Part shown: one piece after another, positions 46,162 to 55,618 of the stretch | How positions within the stretch are numbered: the first letter of the stretch is position 1 | How the letters are laid out: every line of letters begins with the position of its first letter | Assembly: GCA_046296415.1 (NCBI GenBank) | Contig: JBKBLN010000001.1 | Coordinates: 558,001-622,000 of the forward strand | Length of the DNA stretch: 64,000 nucleotides | Direction of reading: 5' to 3' | Source of the DNA: CAYNRA01 sp046296415 | GTDB taxonomy: Bacteria; Bacteroidota; Bacteroidia; Cytophagales; Spirosomataceae | The notes under the pieces: model-generated | The model's database searches: none | What the model was told of the DNA's origin: nothing | The model's input: the letters and a program-made list of their open reading frames with translations, nothing else | Made by a program: the position numbers and the translations under genes

Positions 46162-46626
46162 TTAAGATTTCATTTTCGTGGATGCCTTCAAAATAGCTTC
46201 CTCAATACGATGATACGTACCGCACCGGCAGATATTTCCCTGCATGGCAACTGCGATATCCTCCTTGGTTGGCGTAGGGTTTTCCGCTAAGAGAGCTGCG
46301 GCTGTCATCATTTGTCCTGCTTGACAATAACCACATTGAGGAACATCCACTTCATCCCATGCTTGTTGAACTGGGTGATTTCCCGTTTCGGATAACCCCT
46401 CTATGGTGGTGATTTTCGACTTTCCTATGGCGGAAATAGGAAGGACACACGCCCGAGTGGGCTGTCCATCCAAATGGACGGTACATGCACCACATTGTGC
46501 AATACCACATCCATATTTGGTGCCGAGCATCTGCAAATGATCGCGGAGTACCCACAAAAGTGGTGTATCTTCTGCGACAGTCACCGTTTTTTTCTTTTTG
46601 TTGATCGTCAGGTTGTAGGTTGGCAT
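46162..46626 (-). CDS. [2Fe-2S] small subunit of the molybdenum hydroxylase
   Basis: The protein has 154 residues. The plant-type ferredoxin half binds one cluster with Cys in [15 protein letters not shown] and a later Cys. The C-terminal helical half binds a second cluster with CGYCQAGQ and [11 protein letters not shown]. It precedes the large subunit by 13 bases. It has no signal of its own; as in related pairs it probably rides out with the Tat-tagged large subunit. Confidence 0.93.
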   Translation of the reverse strand: MPTYNLTINKKKKTVTVAEDTPLLWVLRDHLQMLGTKYGCGIAQCGACTVHLDGQPTRACVLPISAIGKSKITTIEGLSETGNHPVQQAWDEVDVPQCGYCQAGQMMTAAALLAENPTPTKEDIAVAMQGNICRCGTYHRIEEAILKASTKMKS

Positions 46627-46722
46627 AGAACAATTCGTCTAATGATTCCTTGAATGTAGGTAATTTACCTAGAAAACTGAAGTAAATCATTAATGTTTAG
46701 ACGCTTACCTGTAAATAGGAGA

Positions 46723-49191
46723 TTACTCTTTGTAAAATACCCGCTTCACTCGTTCGCTGATGTGGGTAAGAACTTCGTAGGGGATGGTTTCTAAGGTTTG
46801 AGCTAAGGTTTGGATTGGAATGTGGGTCCCAAAAATTTCAACTTCGTCCCCAACTTCACATGGAACGTGGGTGACATCAATCATGGTCATGTCCATACAT
46901 ACATTTCCAACAACAGGACATAATTCGCCGTTAAGCCATACTTGGCCCACCCCTTGACTAAATTTTCGATTGTAACCATCCGCATAACCGATGGCAATTG
47001 TGGCTATTCGGGAGGGTTTGTCCACCATTCCTTTTCGGCCGTACCCAACGGTTTCTCCGGCTGAAATATGTTTAATTTGAGAAATAGTTGTTTTGAGAGT
47101 GCCCGCTACTCGAAGCGCCTGGGGCTCAATCCCGGCGGCTTCAATTCCATGCAATCCAATGCCCAATCGGACCATATCAAACGCTGCCTCAGGAAAACGC
47201 AAAATACCTGCTGTATTGCAAATATGGCGTAGGGGCATATAACCAAGCGTTTGATTTAGAGCGTCCGACATTTCACGGAAAAGCCGAATTTGTTGACGAG
47301 AATAGGCATTGTGTTCGACCTCATCTGCGCCCACCAGATGACTAAACAAGGTGGCCACCCGAACCTCCGGCGATTCTTTGAGAACAGGTAAAAAATTGGG
47401 GAGGTCCTCCGGTGTAAATCCGAGTCGATGCATACCGGTATCCAATTTTAAATGAATGGGATAGGGGGTTCGGCTGCCGGTATTTTGTAAAAATTGAATA
47501 AACAAACGAAAACTCTCTAAGCTAAATATTTCTGGTTCCAATTGGTGGTCAATCAGTTTTTGGAACGACTCCGGTTGTGGGTTCAAGACCATAATGGGCA
47601 GGGTGATACCATTTTCTCGGAGCACAACCCCCTCATCGGTGTAGGCAACAGCCAAATAGTCCACACGGTGATATTGCAACAGCGCAGCTACTTCCATTGA
47701 TCCACTTCCGTAGGCCGATGCCTTGACCATCGCCATCATCTTGGTTTGCCGAGGTACTTTACTTCGATAAAAGTTGAGGTTGTGGGTGATGGCATCTAAA
47801 TTGATTTCAAATACGGTTCCGTGTACTTTCTGTACCAATTGACGAACAATGCGCTCAAAAGCAAAAACCCGAGCTCCTTTGATTAAAACCAGGCTGCTGT
47901 GAATTCCCCGAAAGGCTTGGCTAGCTAAAAATTCTTCAGTGGAGGGAAATATCTGAGCCGTGGGAAAGCGAGCAGCTTGCCGAGCAAACCCTGGGCCAAT
48001 CCCAAAAACCTGATGGATACCATGACGTTCAATTACATGGGCCATTTGACTAAAAACCTCCTCCTCAGGTTGTCCCGTTTCAAGCATGTCGCTGACAATC
48101 AGAACTTTACTTCTTTTGGTGTGTTGTTGGTTCATGAAGTTCAACGCCATGTGGAGGCCCCCCAAGTCATTGTTGTAGGTATCGTCAATGAGGTAGTTAT
48201 CCTGAATGCCCTGTTTCAATTCCAAGCGCATGGCTAAGGGGCGGAGCTCGGACATTTTGGCTTCCCAAGGCCAAGATCGATGAAGAACTTGTTCTAAAAC
48301 CAACGAAGCGATGGCTGCATGGGTGGCATTTTCGAGCGAAGCCTCGTCTGTAAATGGAACGTTGAAGGTACGCGATTGATTGGAGTTTTGAAGGGTAATT
48401 TGGGTGAGATTGGATTTCCGCTCCATTTGAACACTCCATCCATCCCCTTGAGGTTGGGTACTCCAACCGTGCAAAGTAATGGTGGGATTAACGGCCTTCA
48501 AGAACAGGTAAATTTCTTCCTGAATGGTTTGGTGGTCTTTGCAATAAATCAAATGCTGAACATGACGAAAAAGTCTCAGCTTTTCTGTCACCTTTTGTTT
48601 TCTACTCCGAAAACCCTCATCATGTGCTGTTCCGATATTGGTAAAAATACCAATGGTGGGTTGAATGATCTCCACCAAGTGCTGCATTTCGTCAGGTTGA
48701 GAAATTCCTGCTTCAAACAGGGCAATTTCATGACTTGGTTGCATTTGAAGCACAGATAAGGCGACCCCTATTTGAGAGTTGTAACTTCTGGGACTTTTGA
48801 TGACCCGAAAATCCTCTTCCAAGAGATGCGCCAGCCATTCCTTGGTCATGGTCTTTCCGTTGCTCCCCGTGATGCCAAGGACAGGATATGAAAATGTATT
48901 TCGGTAGGCGGCGGCTGCTTGTTGAAGTGCCCGAATGCTATTATTGACGACCCAAACCGAAACAGGTTCTTGAATTCCATCCAACTGACGCTCCGCGACC
49001 AAGCGTTCGGACGTTTCCACAACAAACGAGCGCACTCCTTTTTCATACAGTTCACGAATGTACAGATGGCCATTATGCCGCACTCCTTTGATAGCAAAAA
49101 ATATGCTGAAAGAAGCTCTTGAGATCAGGCGGCTGTCGGTTAAAACGGTCTTCCCAGTTAGGTCTATGGGAGATAATTGAAATTGAATCAC
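46723..49191 (-). CDS. Bifunctional MurF-alanine racemase
   Basis: The protein has 822 residues. The N-terminal about 450 residues are MurF (UDP-N-acetylmuramoyl-tripeptide-D-alanyl-D-alanine ligase) with the ATP loop GITGSNGKT near residue 110. The rest is alanine racemase: PLP Lys in MVKASAYGSG near residue 489, and catalytic Tyr in the AGETVGYGRKG stretch. One chain thus makes D-Ala and adds D-Ala-D-Ala to the peptidoglycan precursor. This fusion is known from Bacteroidota. Confidence 0.93.
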   Translation of the reverse strand: MIQFQLSPIDLTGKTVLTDSRLISRASFSIFFAIKGVRHNGHLYIRELYEKGVRSFVVETSERLVAERQLDGIQEPVSVWVVNNSIRALQQAAAAYRNTFSYPVLGITGSNGKTMTKEWLAHLLEEDFRVIKSPRSYNSQIGVALSVLQMQPSHEIALFEAGISQPDEMQHLVEIIQPTIGIFTNIGTAHDEGFRSRKQKVTEKLRLFRHVQHLIYCKDHQTIQEEIYLFLKAVNPTITLHGWSTQPQGDGWSVQMERKSNLTQITLQNSNQSRTFNVPFTDEASLENATHAAIASLVLEQVLHRSWPWEAKMSELRPLAMRLELKQGIQDNYLIDDTYNNDLGGLHMALNFMNQQHTKRSKVLIVSDMLETGQPEEEVFSQMAHVIERHGIHQVFGIGPGFARQAARFPTAQIFPSTEEFLASQAFRGIHSSLVLIKGARVFAFERIVRQLVQKVHGTVFEINLDAITHNLNFYRSKVPRQTKMMAMVKASAYGSGSMEVAALLQYHRVDYLAVAYTDEGVVLRENGITLPIMVLNPQPESFQKLIDHQLEPEIFSLESFRLFIQFLQNTGSRTPYPIHLKLDTGMHRLGFTPEDLPNFLPVLKESPEVRVATLFSHLVGADEVEHNAYSRQQIRLFREMSDALNQTLGYMPLRHICNTAGILRFPEAAFDMVRLGIGLHGIEAAGIEPQALRVAGTLKTTISQIKHISAGETVGYGRKGMVDKPSRIATIAIGYADGYNRKFSQGVGQVWLNGELCPVVGNVCMDMTMIDVTHVPCEVGDEVEIFGTHIPIQTLAQTLETIPYEVLTHISERVKRVFYKE

Positions 49192-49238
49192 ATCCTAGGT
49201 ATTTACCTGCCAAATTACCAATACCGCAGGATATTCTC

Positions 49239-49246
49239 TAATTTTG
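49239..49246 (+). promoter_or_regulatory. Candidate -7 element TAATTTTG
   Basis: A TAnnTTTG match about 23 bases before the tatD-type ATG at 49269. No clear -33 element. Confidence 0.45.
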
Positions 49247-49268
49247 CAGCCAAATTCATCCAGTAAAC

Positions 49269-50054
49269 ATGATTGATACCCATGCTCATCTCTATGATGA
49301 AAAGTTTTTGATTGACGAACCGGATCACATGGCTCGACTCGCCGATGCCGGCGTGCGGGAAGTCTGGATGCCAAATTGCCATTCCTCTACAATTGAAGCG
49401 ATGTTGAGATGGGAACAGAAGTACCCAACTCTTTGCCGACCCATGATGGGTTTGCATCCCTGTTATGTGGAAAAGAATTTTGAAGAGGAATTGCGAGTTG
49501 TCGAGGAATGGATGGCCAAACGACGTTTTTTTATGATTGGGGAGATTGGGTTGGATTTTTATTGGGATCTTACCTTTCGAGAAGAACAAGAAGAAGCTTT
49601 TCGCCGGCAGTTGGCGCTGGCCCAGCACTATCAAGTACCCATTTGCATTCATTCCAGAAATAGCCAAGATGGGAACGAAAGCGCAATTCACCGTGCCTGC
49701 GAGATCCTTGAGCAAATGGAAGGTCCCTCGATTTCCGGCATTTTCCATTGTTTCTCAGGAAATCAAGAGGAAGCGCAGCGGATTTTGGATTTGAAAACAT
49801 TTTTTTTGGGAATCGGAGGGGTGCTCACCTATAAAAACAGTGGCCTGGCCGAAGTGGTACGCACTATTTCGCTCGACCATCTGGTTTTAGAAACTGACGC
49901 TCCCTACCTGGCACCGGTTCCATACCGCGGCAAACGGAACGAAGTGTCGTTCATTCAACACACCGCTGAGGCCTTGTCGAGACTTCATCAAACCACCTTG
50001 CAAGAAGTTATCTACCAAACTACGCAGAATGCAACGAAGTTATCCACAATGTAG
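49269..50054 (+). CDS. TatD-family metal-dependent hydrolase
   Basis: The protein has 261 residues with an amidohydrolase-like TIM barrel: metal ligands in DTHAHLYDE near the start, GEIGLDFYWD, HSRNSQDGN, GIFHCFSGN and ETDAPYLAP. TatD proteins act as nucleases (3'-5' exonuclease or DNase) or phosphoesterases in the cytoplasm. The stop codon lies in the loop of a terminator hairpin. Confidence 0.93.
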   Translation: MIDTHAHLYDEKFLIDEPDHMARLADAGVREVWMPNCHSSTIEAMLRWEQKYPTLCRPMMGLHPCYVEKNFEEELRVVEEWMAKRRFFMIGEIGLDFYWDLTFREEQEEAFRRQLALAQHYQVPICIHSRNSQDGNESAIHRACEILEQMEGPSISGIFHCFSGNQEEAQRILDLKTFFLGIGGVLTYKNSGLAEVVRTISLDHLVLETDAPYLAPVPYRGKRNEVSFIQHTAEALSRLHQTTLQEVIYQTTQNATKLSTM

Positions 50055-50073
50055 ATTGTGGATAACTTTTTAT
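50039..50073 (+). terminator. Terminator overlapping the tatD-type stop codon
   Basis: A 10-bp perfect stem GTTATCCACA/TGTGGATAAC (50039-50048 with 50057-50066) is followed by a T-run. The TAG stop codon is in the loop. Confidence 0.85.
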
Positions 50074-50804
50074 TTCTTTTTAAAATCGCCTCTTGAAAAG
50101 TATTTTTCAATCAAGCAATAGAGGAGGATAAAGAAGTACCGACTACCCATTTCTTTGATTTTGAGTTTGGACTCTCCGTATTTTCGATTGGTCCATGAAT
50201 TGGGCACCACCGTAAAGGAATATCCTCGAACTATGGCTTTTAAGGGCAATTCTACGGTTAAATTGAAGTGAGGAGATAGAAATGGTTTCACGCCTTCAAT
50301 CGTCTCTCTTTTGTACAATTTAAAGGCATTGGTGGTATCGTTATAGGAAATATTCATCATCATTTGGATGATGAAATTAGCGATACGATTGATCATTTTT
50401 TTGAGGGGGGGATAGTCAATGACTTTTCCACCTTTGATCCATCGGCTCCCAAAAACAGCGTCTACATTCGTGGAGATGAGGGTTCGATAATACAAGACAA
50501 GATCATGAGGATCATCCGACATATCTGCCATGAAGACAGCCACGCAATCTCCAGAAAAGCGTTCGAGTCCATACCGAACGGCATATCCAAATCCGTTTGG
50601 GCCGGGATTAGTTTCAAAGACCAACGTGGGAATGGTGGCTTGTAATTGCCTTAATACCTCGGCAGTTCGATCTTTGGAATTGTCATTGGTGACCCAAATT
50701 TCATGAGGAATTTGCTCTTCGGATAAAACTTTGTAAAGCGAGTGGAGGGTTTCTGGAATAGATTCCTCTTCATTGTAGGCCGGAATAACAACGCTTAACT
50801 TCAT
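50070..50804 (-). CDS. Family 2 glycosyltransferase, polyprenyl-phosphate (DPM1-like)
   Basis: The protein has 244 residues. It has the GT-A start SVVIPAYNEEESI, TNDNSKDRT, and a DMSDDP stretch near residue 94 in place of the usual DADLQ. A C-terminal helical region (ISYNDTTNAFKLYKR, then FFILLYCLIEKYF) fits dolichol-phosphate mannose/glucose synthases. It would load a sugar onto a polyprenyl phosphate for the membrane GT39 enzymes found in this window. A promoter-like element is at 50827-50834. Confidence 0.88.
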   Translation of the reverse strand: MKLSVVIPAYNEEESIPETLHSLYKVLSEEQIPHEIWVTNDNSKDRTAEVLRQLQATIPTLVFETNPGPNGFGYAVRYGLERFSGDCVAVFMADMSDDPHDLVLYYRTLISTNVDAVFGSRWIKGGKVIDYPPLKKMINRIANFIIQMMMNISYNDTTNAFKLYKRETIEGVKPFLSPHFNLTVELPLKAIVRGYSFTVVPNSWTNRKYGESKLKIKEMGSRYFFILLYCLIEKYFSRGDFKKK

Positions 50805-50826
50805 GTAGGACGATTTCTTGTGCGGG

Positions 50827-50834
50827 CAAATGTA
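50827..50834 (-). promoter_or_regulatory. Candidate promoter of the DPM1-like gene
   Basis: On the minus strand it reads TACATTTG, with TTGG about 20 bases upstream (complement of CCAA at 50855-50858). It is 22 bases before the ATG at 50804. Confidence 0.5.
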
Positions 50835-50859
50835 CTAGGTTTTTTCAGACCGACCAAGG

Positions 50860-51540
50860 TTACGCTGACAAAACCGTTCGCAAAACTGACCAGGACTTCA
50901 CTTCGCCAAAATCCTGTATGTGGACTTTATAATACCAAATCAAGGCCTCCAAAACAGCCTTTCGGGTACCGAGCGGAAAAGAAACTTGACTTGGGGTGGT
51001 ACATCCTTGAAGGTGGTCGATCAACTCAGGGAATCGAAACGGAATACCATGCTCGGCAAGTTGATGTTGAAATTGAATTCCAGACGGAATCTCAAACCCC
51101 AAAAACGATGCGAAATGAACTAAGAAAAATAAGTGAAAATTCTCAATGCCCTGAATTTGTTGATCAAAATAAACCAATTGGTCGCGCAAGAATTGAAAAA
51201 GAGCCGGATTTCCGACCGCTTCTTTCAATGTCTTTTGACAGATCTCCGCTAAAAAAAGAGCGATGCAGGATCGAGTTACATCATAGGGAATAGTTTGGTA
51301 AGGATATGGGCACTTGTATTCCGATAACCGATGAATCTCCTTTTTATCGTCATGATACACCACCATCTCAAGCCAGGTCAGTGGCTGAAAAAAAGCCATT
51401 TTTGTTTTTCCTTTGGCTGAACGTACCCCATTTTCTAGGTAAGTCTGCAAACCAAAGGATTCTGTGTACATTTTGATTAACAAAGAAGATTCTTTGTAAG
51501 GATAGGTGCTGACTACAATGGCATCGGTCTTAGCGCGCAT
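50860..51540 (-). CDS. recO: DNA repair protein RecO
   Basis: The protein has 226 residues. The N-terminal OB fold reads TDAIVVSTYPYKESSLLIKMYTE in outline, followed by a helical zinc-type domain. RecO helps RecA load onto SSB-coated DNA in the RecF pathway. The zinc cysteines of many RecO proteins are not clearly all present, as in other Bacteroidota versions. It overlaps the end of the cytochrome oxidase subunit III gene by 11 bases. Confidence 0.87.
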   Translation of the reverse strand: MRAKTDAIVVSTYPYKESSLLIKMYTESFGLQTYLENGVRSAKGKTKMAFFQPLTWLEMVVYHDDKKEIHRLSEYKCPYPYQTIPYDVTRSCIALFLAEICQKTLKEAVGNPALFQFLRDQLVYFDQQIQGIENFHLFFLVHFASFLGFEIPSGIQFQHQLAEHGIPFRFPELIDHLQGCTTPSQVSFPLGTRKAVLEALIWYYKVHIQDFGEVKSWSVLRTVLSA

Positions 51541-52120
51541 GAAAAACGAGGAAAAGAAACAAAATCACCCACAAGATATCAACAAAATGCCAATAGATAC
51601 TAATGAGTTTCAACCGCAATTGATTGGGGGGATTAACGGCATATACAAACGAGTCAATGTATTTTCTGTGTTTCCATGCGTCCCATAAAGCAACCCACAA
51701 GGCAATGATTCCTCCTAGGGTATGGACTACATGAAGTCCTGATAGAATATAAAGAAACGAACCACCCGTGTCGTTGGCCATGGTGATCTTCAGGTCAAAC
51801 AACATCTTCCAGCCATACAGTTGAGTAGCCATGAAGGCCAATCCCAATACATTCACAAGGATGAGGCCCAGGCGGTACCGTTGAAAACGCTCTTGCTGAA
51901 ACGATTGACGCGCATCCTGCAGTAAAAAACTACTTAAGACGATCAATCCAGTGGAAACCCAAAATATAGGCAACAGGGGTACTTGTATCGCCTGATTCAT
52001 CCACTCCTTTCGAAGGAAAACGAATAAGATGAATAAGAACAAAAGGCTACTTCCAATTATGGCCAAATACAACATGAATGTAAATGGCTCTCGGCGTCGA
52101 AAAAGGCTTGTTTCTTCCAT
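51530..52120 (-). CDS. Cytochrome c oxidase subunit III-like protein
   Basis: The protein has 196 residues from the ATG at 52120 (a longer frame from 52150 would overlap ispE). There are five membrane helices (FMLYLAIIGSSLLFLFILF, LPIFWVSTGLIVLSSF, LIL...LAFMATQL, SFLYILSGLHVVHTLGG and YWHFVDILWVILFLFL). The SGLHVVHTLGG and YWHFVDILW motifs are typical of heme-copper oxidase subunit III. No other oxidase gene is adjacent, so it may be an isolated copy. It lies 5 bases after ispE and runs into recO. Confidence 0.85.
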   Translation of the reverse strand: MEETSLFRRREPFTFMLYLAIIGSSLLFLFILFVFLRKEWMNQAIQVPLLPIFWVSTGLIVLSSFLLQDARQSFQQERFQRYRLGLILVNVLGLAFMATQLYGWKMLFDLKITMANDTGGSFLYILSGLHVVHTLGGIIALWVALWDAWKHRKYIDSFVYAVNPPNQLRLKLISIYWHFVDILWVILFLFLVFHAR

Positions 52121-52125
52121 AAGGC

Positions 52126-52947
52126 TTAGGTGAGGGGTCCATCCCAACAAGCAAAACCTTGGAATATGTTTTTTTGTTCGTCGGAGATCGGATTCTCAAA
52201 TAAACCATAAACCGTACTTCCGCTGCCGGTCATGGAAGCATACAGGGCCCCTAGTTGGTATAACTGTTCCTTAACTTGTGCGATCACTGGATAAGAGGCT
52301 GTTAAACCGATTTCGAAATCATTCCGAAGTTCTGTTTTCCATGTTCGCAGGGGGCTTTTCCAAATCTCCCGTAGGTCAGGTTGATTTGGATTGGGCGTTA
52401 CGTTCCGATACGCCTCTGCCGTGGAGATATGGACATTTGGATAAATGACCCAGAGATAGAGCTTTTGTGAAAAAACTGAAATGTCCTCAAATTCATCCCC
52501 TTTATGGTAACAAAAGGCAGGCTGGTTGTGAATAAAAAAAGCGCAATCGCTTCCCAAGGGGCGAGCCAAATCTTCCAATTCTTCACGCGTCAATTCAAGC
52601 TGAAAAAGGTCATTGAGCGCTTTTAAAGCAAAAGCAGCATCCGACGACCCTCCTCCCAATCCAGCCCCCATGGGTATGATTTTGTGCAGATGAAAGTGAA
52701 CATTTGATATGCGTTCAGGAAAAGCTTTTTGCAAGGCACGGAATGCCTTGAGGATTAAATTTTGATCGGAATCGCCCGGTATGGCTCGTCCAGAGGTGGT
52801 GAAAATAAGTTCCTCGGAAGGTACCACCTCTAGAATATCGGACCACCCAATTGGATGAAAAACCGAGGCTATATTATGATAGCCATCGGTTCTTTTGTTT
52901 AAAATTTGTAGCCCTATGTTGATTTTGGCATTAGGAAATACTACCAT
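52126..52947 (-). CDS. ispE: 4-diphosphocytidyl-2-C-methyl-D-erythritol kinase
   Basis: The protein has 273 residues with the GHMP kinase motifs: AKINIGLQIL at the start, PMGAGLGGGSSDAAFALKAL near residue 90-108 for ATP binding, and MTGSGSTVYGLF near residue 240. It catalyses the fourth step of the MEP pathway for isoprenoids. Its end overlaps nothing; the next gene on the strand (cytochrome oxidase subunit III) starts 5 bases later. It overlaps the upstream aminotransferase by 7 bases. Confidence 0.93.
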   Translation of the reverse strand: MVVFPNAKINIGLQILNKRTDGYHNIASVFHPIGWSDILEVVPSEELIFTTSGRAIPGDSDQNLILKAFRALQKAFPERISNVHFHLHKIIPMGAGLGGGSSDAAFALKALNDLFQLELTREELEDLARPLGSDCAFFIHNQPAFCYHKGDEFEDISVFSQKLYLWVIYPNVHISTAEAYRNVTPNPNQPDLREIWKSPLRTWKTELRNDFEIGLTASYPVIAQVKEQLYQLGALYASMTGSGSTVYGLFENPISDEQKNIFQGFACWDGPLT

Positions 52948-53765
52948 TGAGCCACCATTGAATTTATTTTGTCCAATAAAGTTTGAGTCACGGGACCAAT
53001 CGTGCCTTGGCCAATCACATGGTCATCTATACGAGTGATAGGCAATACCCGTTTGGTCGTGGAGGTTGTAAATACTTCATCGGCCGTTAAACATTCCTCC
53101 AACGTGACGTCCCGTTCGATCACCTCAAGCCAACCGGCTGCTAGGGATACCACAGTCTTACGAGTAATACCGTATAGGATATCCCGATGGGGCGTAATTA
53201 GCTTGCCGTTTTGGACAATGAAAACATTGCTGCGGCTTAGCTCAGATATCCGCCCTTCGTGGTGGAATAACACATCCGATGCTCCTGCTTCTTTGAGTCG
53301 AGGTTGTAAAATCATCAAATGCTTGTAATCGATGCTTTTGATGGTGGGTATATCCCGAACAAACTCGTACGTAAGCACCTTAATACCAGTTTGATATTCA
53401 GGTTCGGCGACGGGGTGAATATCCTCGCTAATGATCAAAATATTGGGGGTGGTCATGGAGATGCTATCCGCTGCATACCCACCGGTTAAAACAAATCGAA
53501 TGGCACAATCCTCTAGACCCGACATTTCGATCAACTGTTGGACAATGGAGCGGGCTTGGTCTTTTTCCAACGGATTGGGGATGCCCAGTAATTGTGCTGA
53601 GGTTGTATAGCGCTCCCAATACCAATCCCATTGAAATGGTTTTCCGTTGTAAGTGCGGAAATAATCAAATAAACCGTATCCCCGAAGCAAACCGAGGTCT
53701 GTGATGTGGATCCGGGTCTCGTCGGCAGGCAAGAGGGTTCCGTTGAAATAACAATGATGTGCCAT
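52941..53765 (-). CDS. Class IV PLP aminotransferase (IlvE/D-amino-acid transaminase-like)
   Basis: The protein has 274 residues of the fold-type IV: GLLRGYGLFDYFRTY near residue 27, the PLP Lys in IKSIDYKHLM near residue 145, and DVLFHHEGRISELSRSNVF followed by TSTTKRVLPI. This family includes branched-chain aminotransferases, D-amino acid transaminases and aminodeoxychorismate lyases. The exact member cannot be named. It precedes ispE with a 7-base overlap. Confidence 0.88.
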   Translation of the reverse strand: MAHHCYFNGTLLPADETRIHITDLGLLRGYGLFDYFRTYNGKPFQWDWYWERYTTSAQLLGIPNPLEKDQARSIVQQLIEMSGLEDCAIRFVLTGGYAADSISMTTPNILIISEDIHPVAEPEYQTGIKVLTYEFVRDIPTIKSIDYKHLMILQPRLKEAGASDVLFHHEGRISELSRSNVFIVQNGKLITPHRDILYGITRKTVVSLAAGWLEVIERDVTLEECLTADEVFTTSTTKRVLPITRIDDHVIGQGTIGPVTQTLLDKINSMVAQW

Positions 53766-53805
53766 ACAAGAATTTAGATAAAGGGGATGGTCGTCCCGAC
53801 TGATT

Positions 53806-55470
53806 TTATTGGAGTTTTCGATATTTAATTCGTTTCGGCGTCAAATCGGCCCCTAATCGCTTGCGTCGATTTTCTTCATACTCGGAGAAGTTTCCTTCAA
53901 ACCAATATACTTGTGAATCGCCCTCAAACGCTAAAATATGGGTTGCGACCCGGTCTAAAAACCAACGGTCATGGGAAATAACCACGGCACACCCTGCAAA
54001 GTTTTCAAGACCTTCTTCCAAAGCTCGAAGTGTGTTGACATCAAGGTCGTTGGTCGGTTCATCCAATAAAAGGAGGTTCCCGCCTTCTTTCAACATCATG
54101 GCTAGATGCACCCGATTTCGTTCTCCACCTGAAAGCACTCCAATCTTTTTTTCTTGATCTGCCCCATTGAAGTTAAAGCGGCTCACGTATCCACGTGCGT
54201 TCACTTGCCGGTTTCCAAGCTGAACCCACTCATTGCCACCTGAGATCATTTCATAAACCGTTTTATCGGCATCCAATTGACCATGTTCTTGGTCCACGTA
54301 CGAAAGCTTGACGGTATCTCCCACCTCAAAGGTGCCAGCTAAAGGTTGTAATTGACCTGTAATTAACTTAAACAAAGTGGTCTTTCCAGCTCCGTTTGGA
54401 CCAATGATTCCCACAATGCCGGCAGGTGGAAGAGAGAAGTTAAGGTCTTCGTACAAAAGCGTATCTCCGAAGCCCATTTTAACACCTTTGGCTTCAATCA
54501 CTTTATTTCCTAGGCGTGGGCCTGGCGGAATGAAAAGTTCCAATTTTTCCTCTTTTTCCTTTACATCCTCGTTCATGAGGCGGTCATAGGCTCCTAGACG
54601 AGCTTTGGACTTGGCTTGACGGCCCTTGGGAGACATCCGCACCCACTCCAACTCCCGTTCCAAAGTTTTTTGACGTTTGGATTGAGACTTTTCTTCTTGC
54701 GCCAAGCGGTTTTGCTTTTGCTCCAACCAGGATGAATAATTTCCCTTCCAAGGAATTCCTTCTCCACGGTCTAGTTCAAGAATCCAGCCGGCCACATTAT
54801 CAAGGAAATACCGATCGTGGGTAACGGCAATAACGGTTCCTTTGTACTGATTCAAATGTTCCTCCAACCACAAAACGGATTCAGCGTCTAGGTGGTTGGT
54901 GGGCTCATCCAATAACAAAACATCTGGCTGTTGCAACAACAATCGGCATAGGGCTACCCGACGTTTTTCACCCCCCGATAAATGAGCCACAGGGGCGTCG
55001 CCAGGAGGACAACGAAGAGCGTCCATGGCTCTTTCTAATCGGCTGTCCAATTCCCACGCCTCTAAATGATCTAACTTCTCTTGGACTTCCCCTTGACGCG
55101 CCAACAAGGCGTCAAAATCAGGATCTGGATCGCCAAAAGCTGCGTTGATTTCATCAAATTCTTTGAGAAGATCCACAATGTGCTGTACCCCTTCCTCGAC
55201 GATTTCACGCACGGTTTTCGAGGGATCTAACTGAGGTTCCTGCTCGAGCATACCAACCGAATACCCCGGCGAGAAAACAACCTCACCATTGATGTTTTTG
55301 TCGATCCCAGCAATGACACGAAGTAAAGTAGATTTACCAGCGCCATTCAGACCTAAGACACCAATTTTAGCCCCGTAGAAGAAGGATAAATAAATATTTT
55401 TTAGTACTTGACGATTGGGAGGAATGATTTTACTCACCCCGGCCATTGAAAAAATAATCTGTTCACTCAT
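53806..55470 (-). CDS. ettA: Energy-dependent translational throttle protein EttA (ABC-F)
   Basis: The protein has 554 residues with two ABC ATPase domains: Walker A GLNGAGKST and GPNGAGKTT, signatures LSGGEKRRV and LSGGERNRV, and the Walker B of LLLDEPTNHLD. Between them lies the charged arm/linker region that enters the ribosomal E site. ABC-F proteins gate the start of elongation according to ATP/ADP level. There is a candidate -7 element at 55555-55562 (minus) with a long leader. Confidence 0.93.
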   Translation of the reverse strand: MSEQIIFSMAGVSKIIPPNRQVLKNIYLSFFYGAKIGVLGLNGAGKSTLLRVIAGIDKNINGEVVFSPGYSVGMLEQEPQLDPSKTVREIVEEGVQHIVDLLKEFDEINAAFGDPDPDFDALLARQGEVQEKLDHLEAWELDSRLERAMDALRCPPGDAPVAHLSGGEKRRVALCRLLLQQPDVLLLDEPTNHLDAESVLWLEEHLNQYKGTVIAVTHDRYFLDNVAGWILELDRGEGIPWKGNYSSWLEQKQNRLAQEEKSQSKRQKTLERELEWVRMSPKGRQAKSKARLGAYDRLMNEDVKEKEEKLELFIPPGPRLGNKVIEAKGVKMGFGDTLLYEDLNFSLPPAGIVGIIGPNGAGKTTLFKLITGQLQPLAGTFEVGDTVKLSYVDQEHGQLDADKTVYEMISGGNEWVQLGNRQVNARGYVSRFNFNGADQEKKIGVLSGGERNRVHLAMMLKEGGNLLLLDEPTNDLDVNTLRALEEGLENFAGCAVVISHDRWFLDRVATHILAFEGDSQVYWFEGNFSEYEENRRKRLGADLTPKRIKYRKLQ

Positions 55471-55554
55471 ATTGACTATACCTCAATTGGTTGATGTTGG
55501 AAGGAAATTAAACACAAATATCGGTATCGGTTTGGGATTATGTAAAAAATCTAG

Positions 55555-55562
55555 CAAATTTA
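55555..55562 (-). promoter_or_regulatory. Possible -7 element for ettA
   Basis: On the minus strand it reads TAAATTTG, a TAnnTTTG match about 85 bases upstream of the ATG at 55470. The distance is long and the flank AT-rich. Confidence 0.3.
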
Positions 55563-55618
55563 CAATGATAAACCAACCTTTACATCCCTAAACACGTAGC
55601 CACACTGGTGTTAAAATT

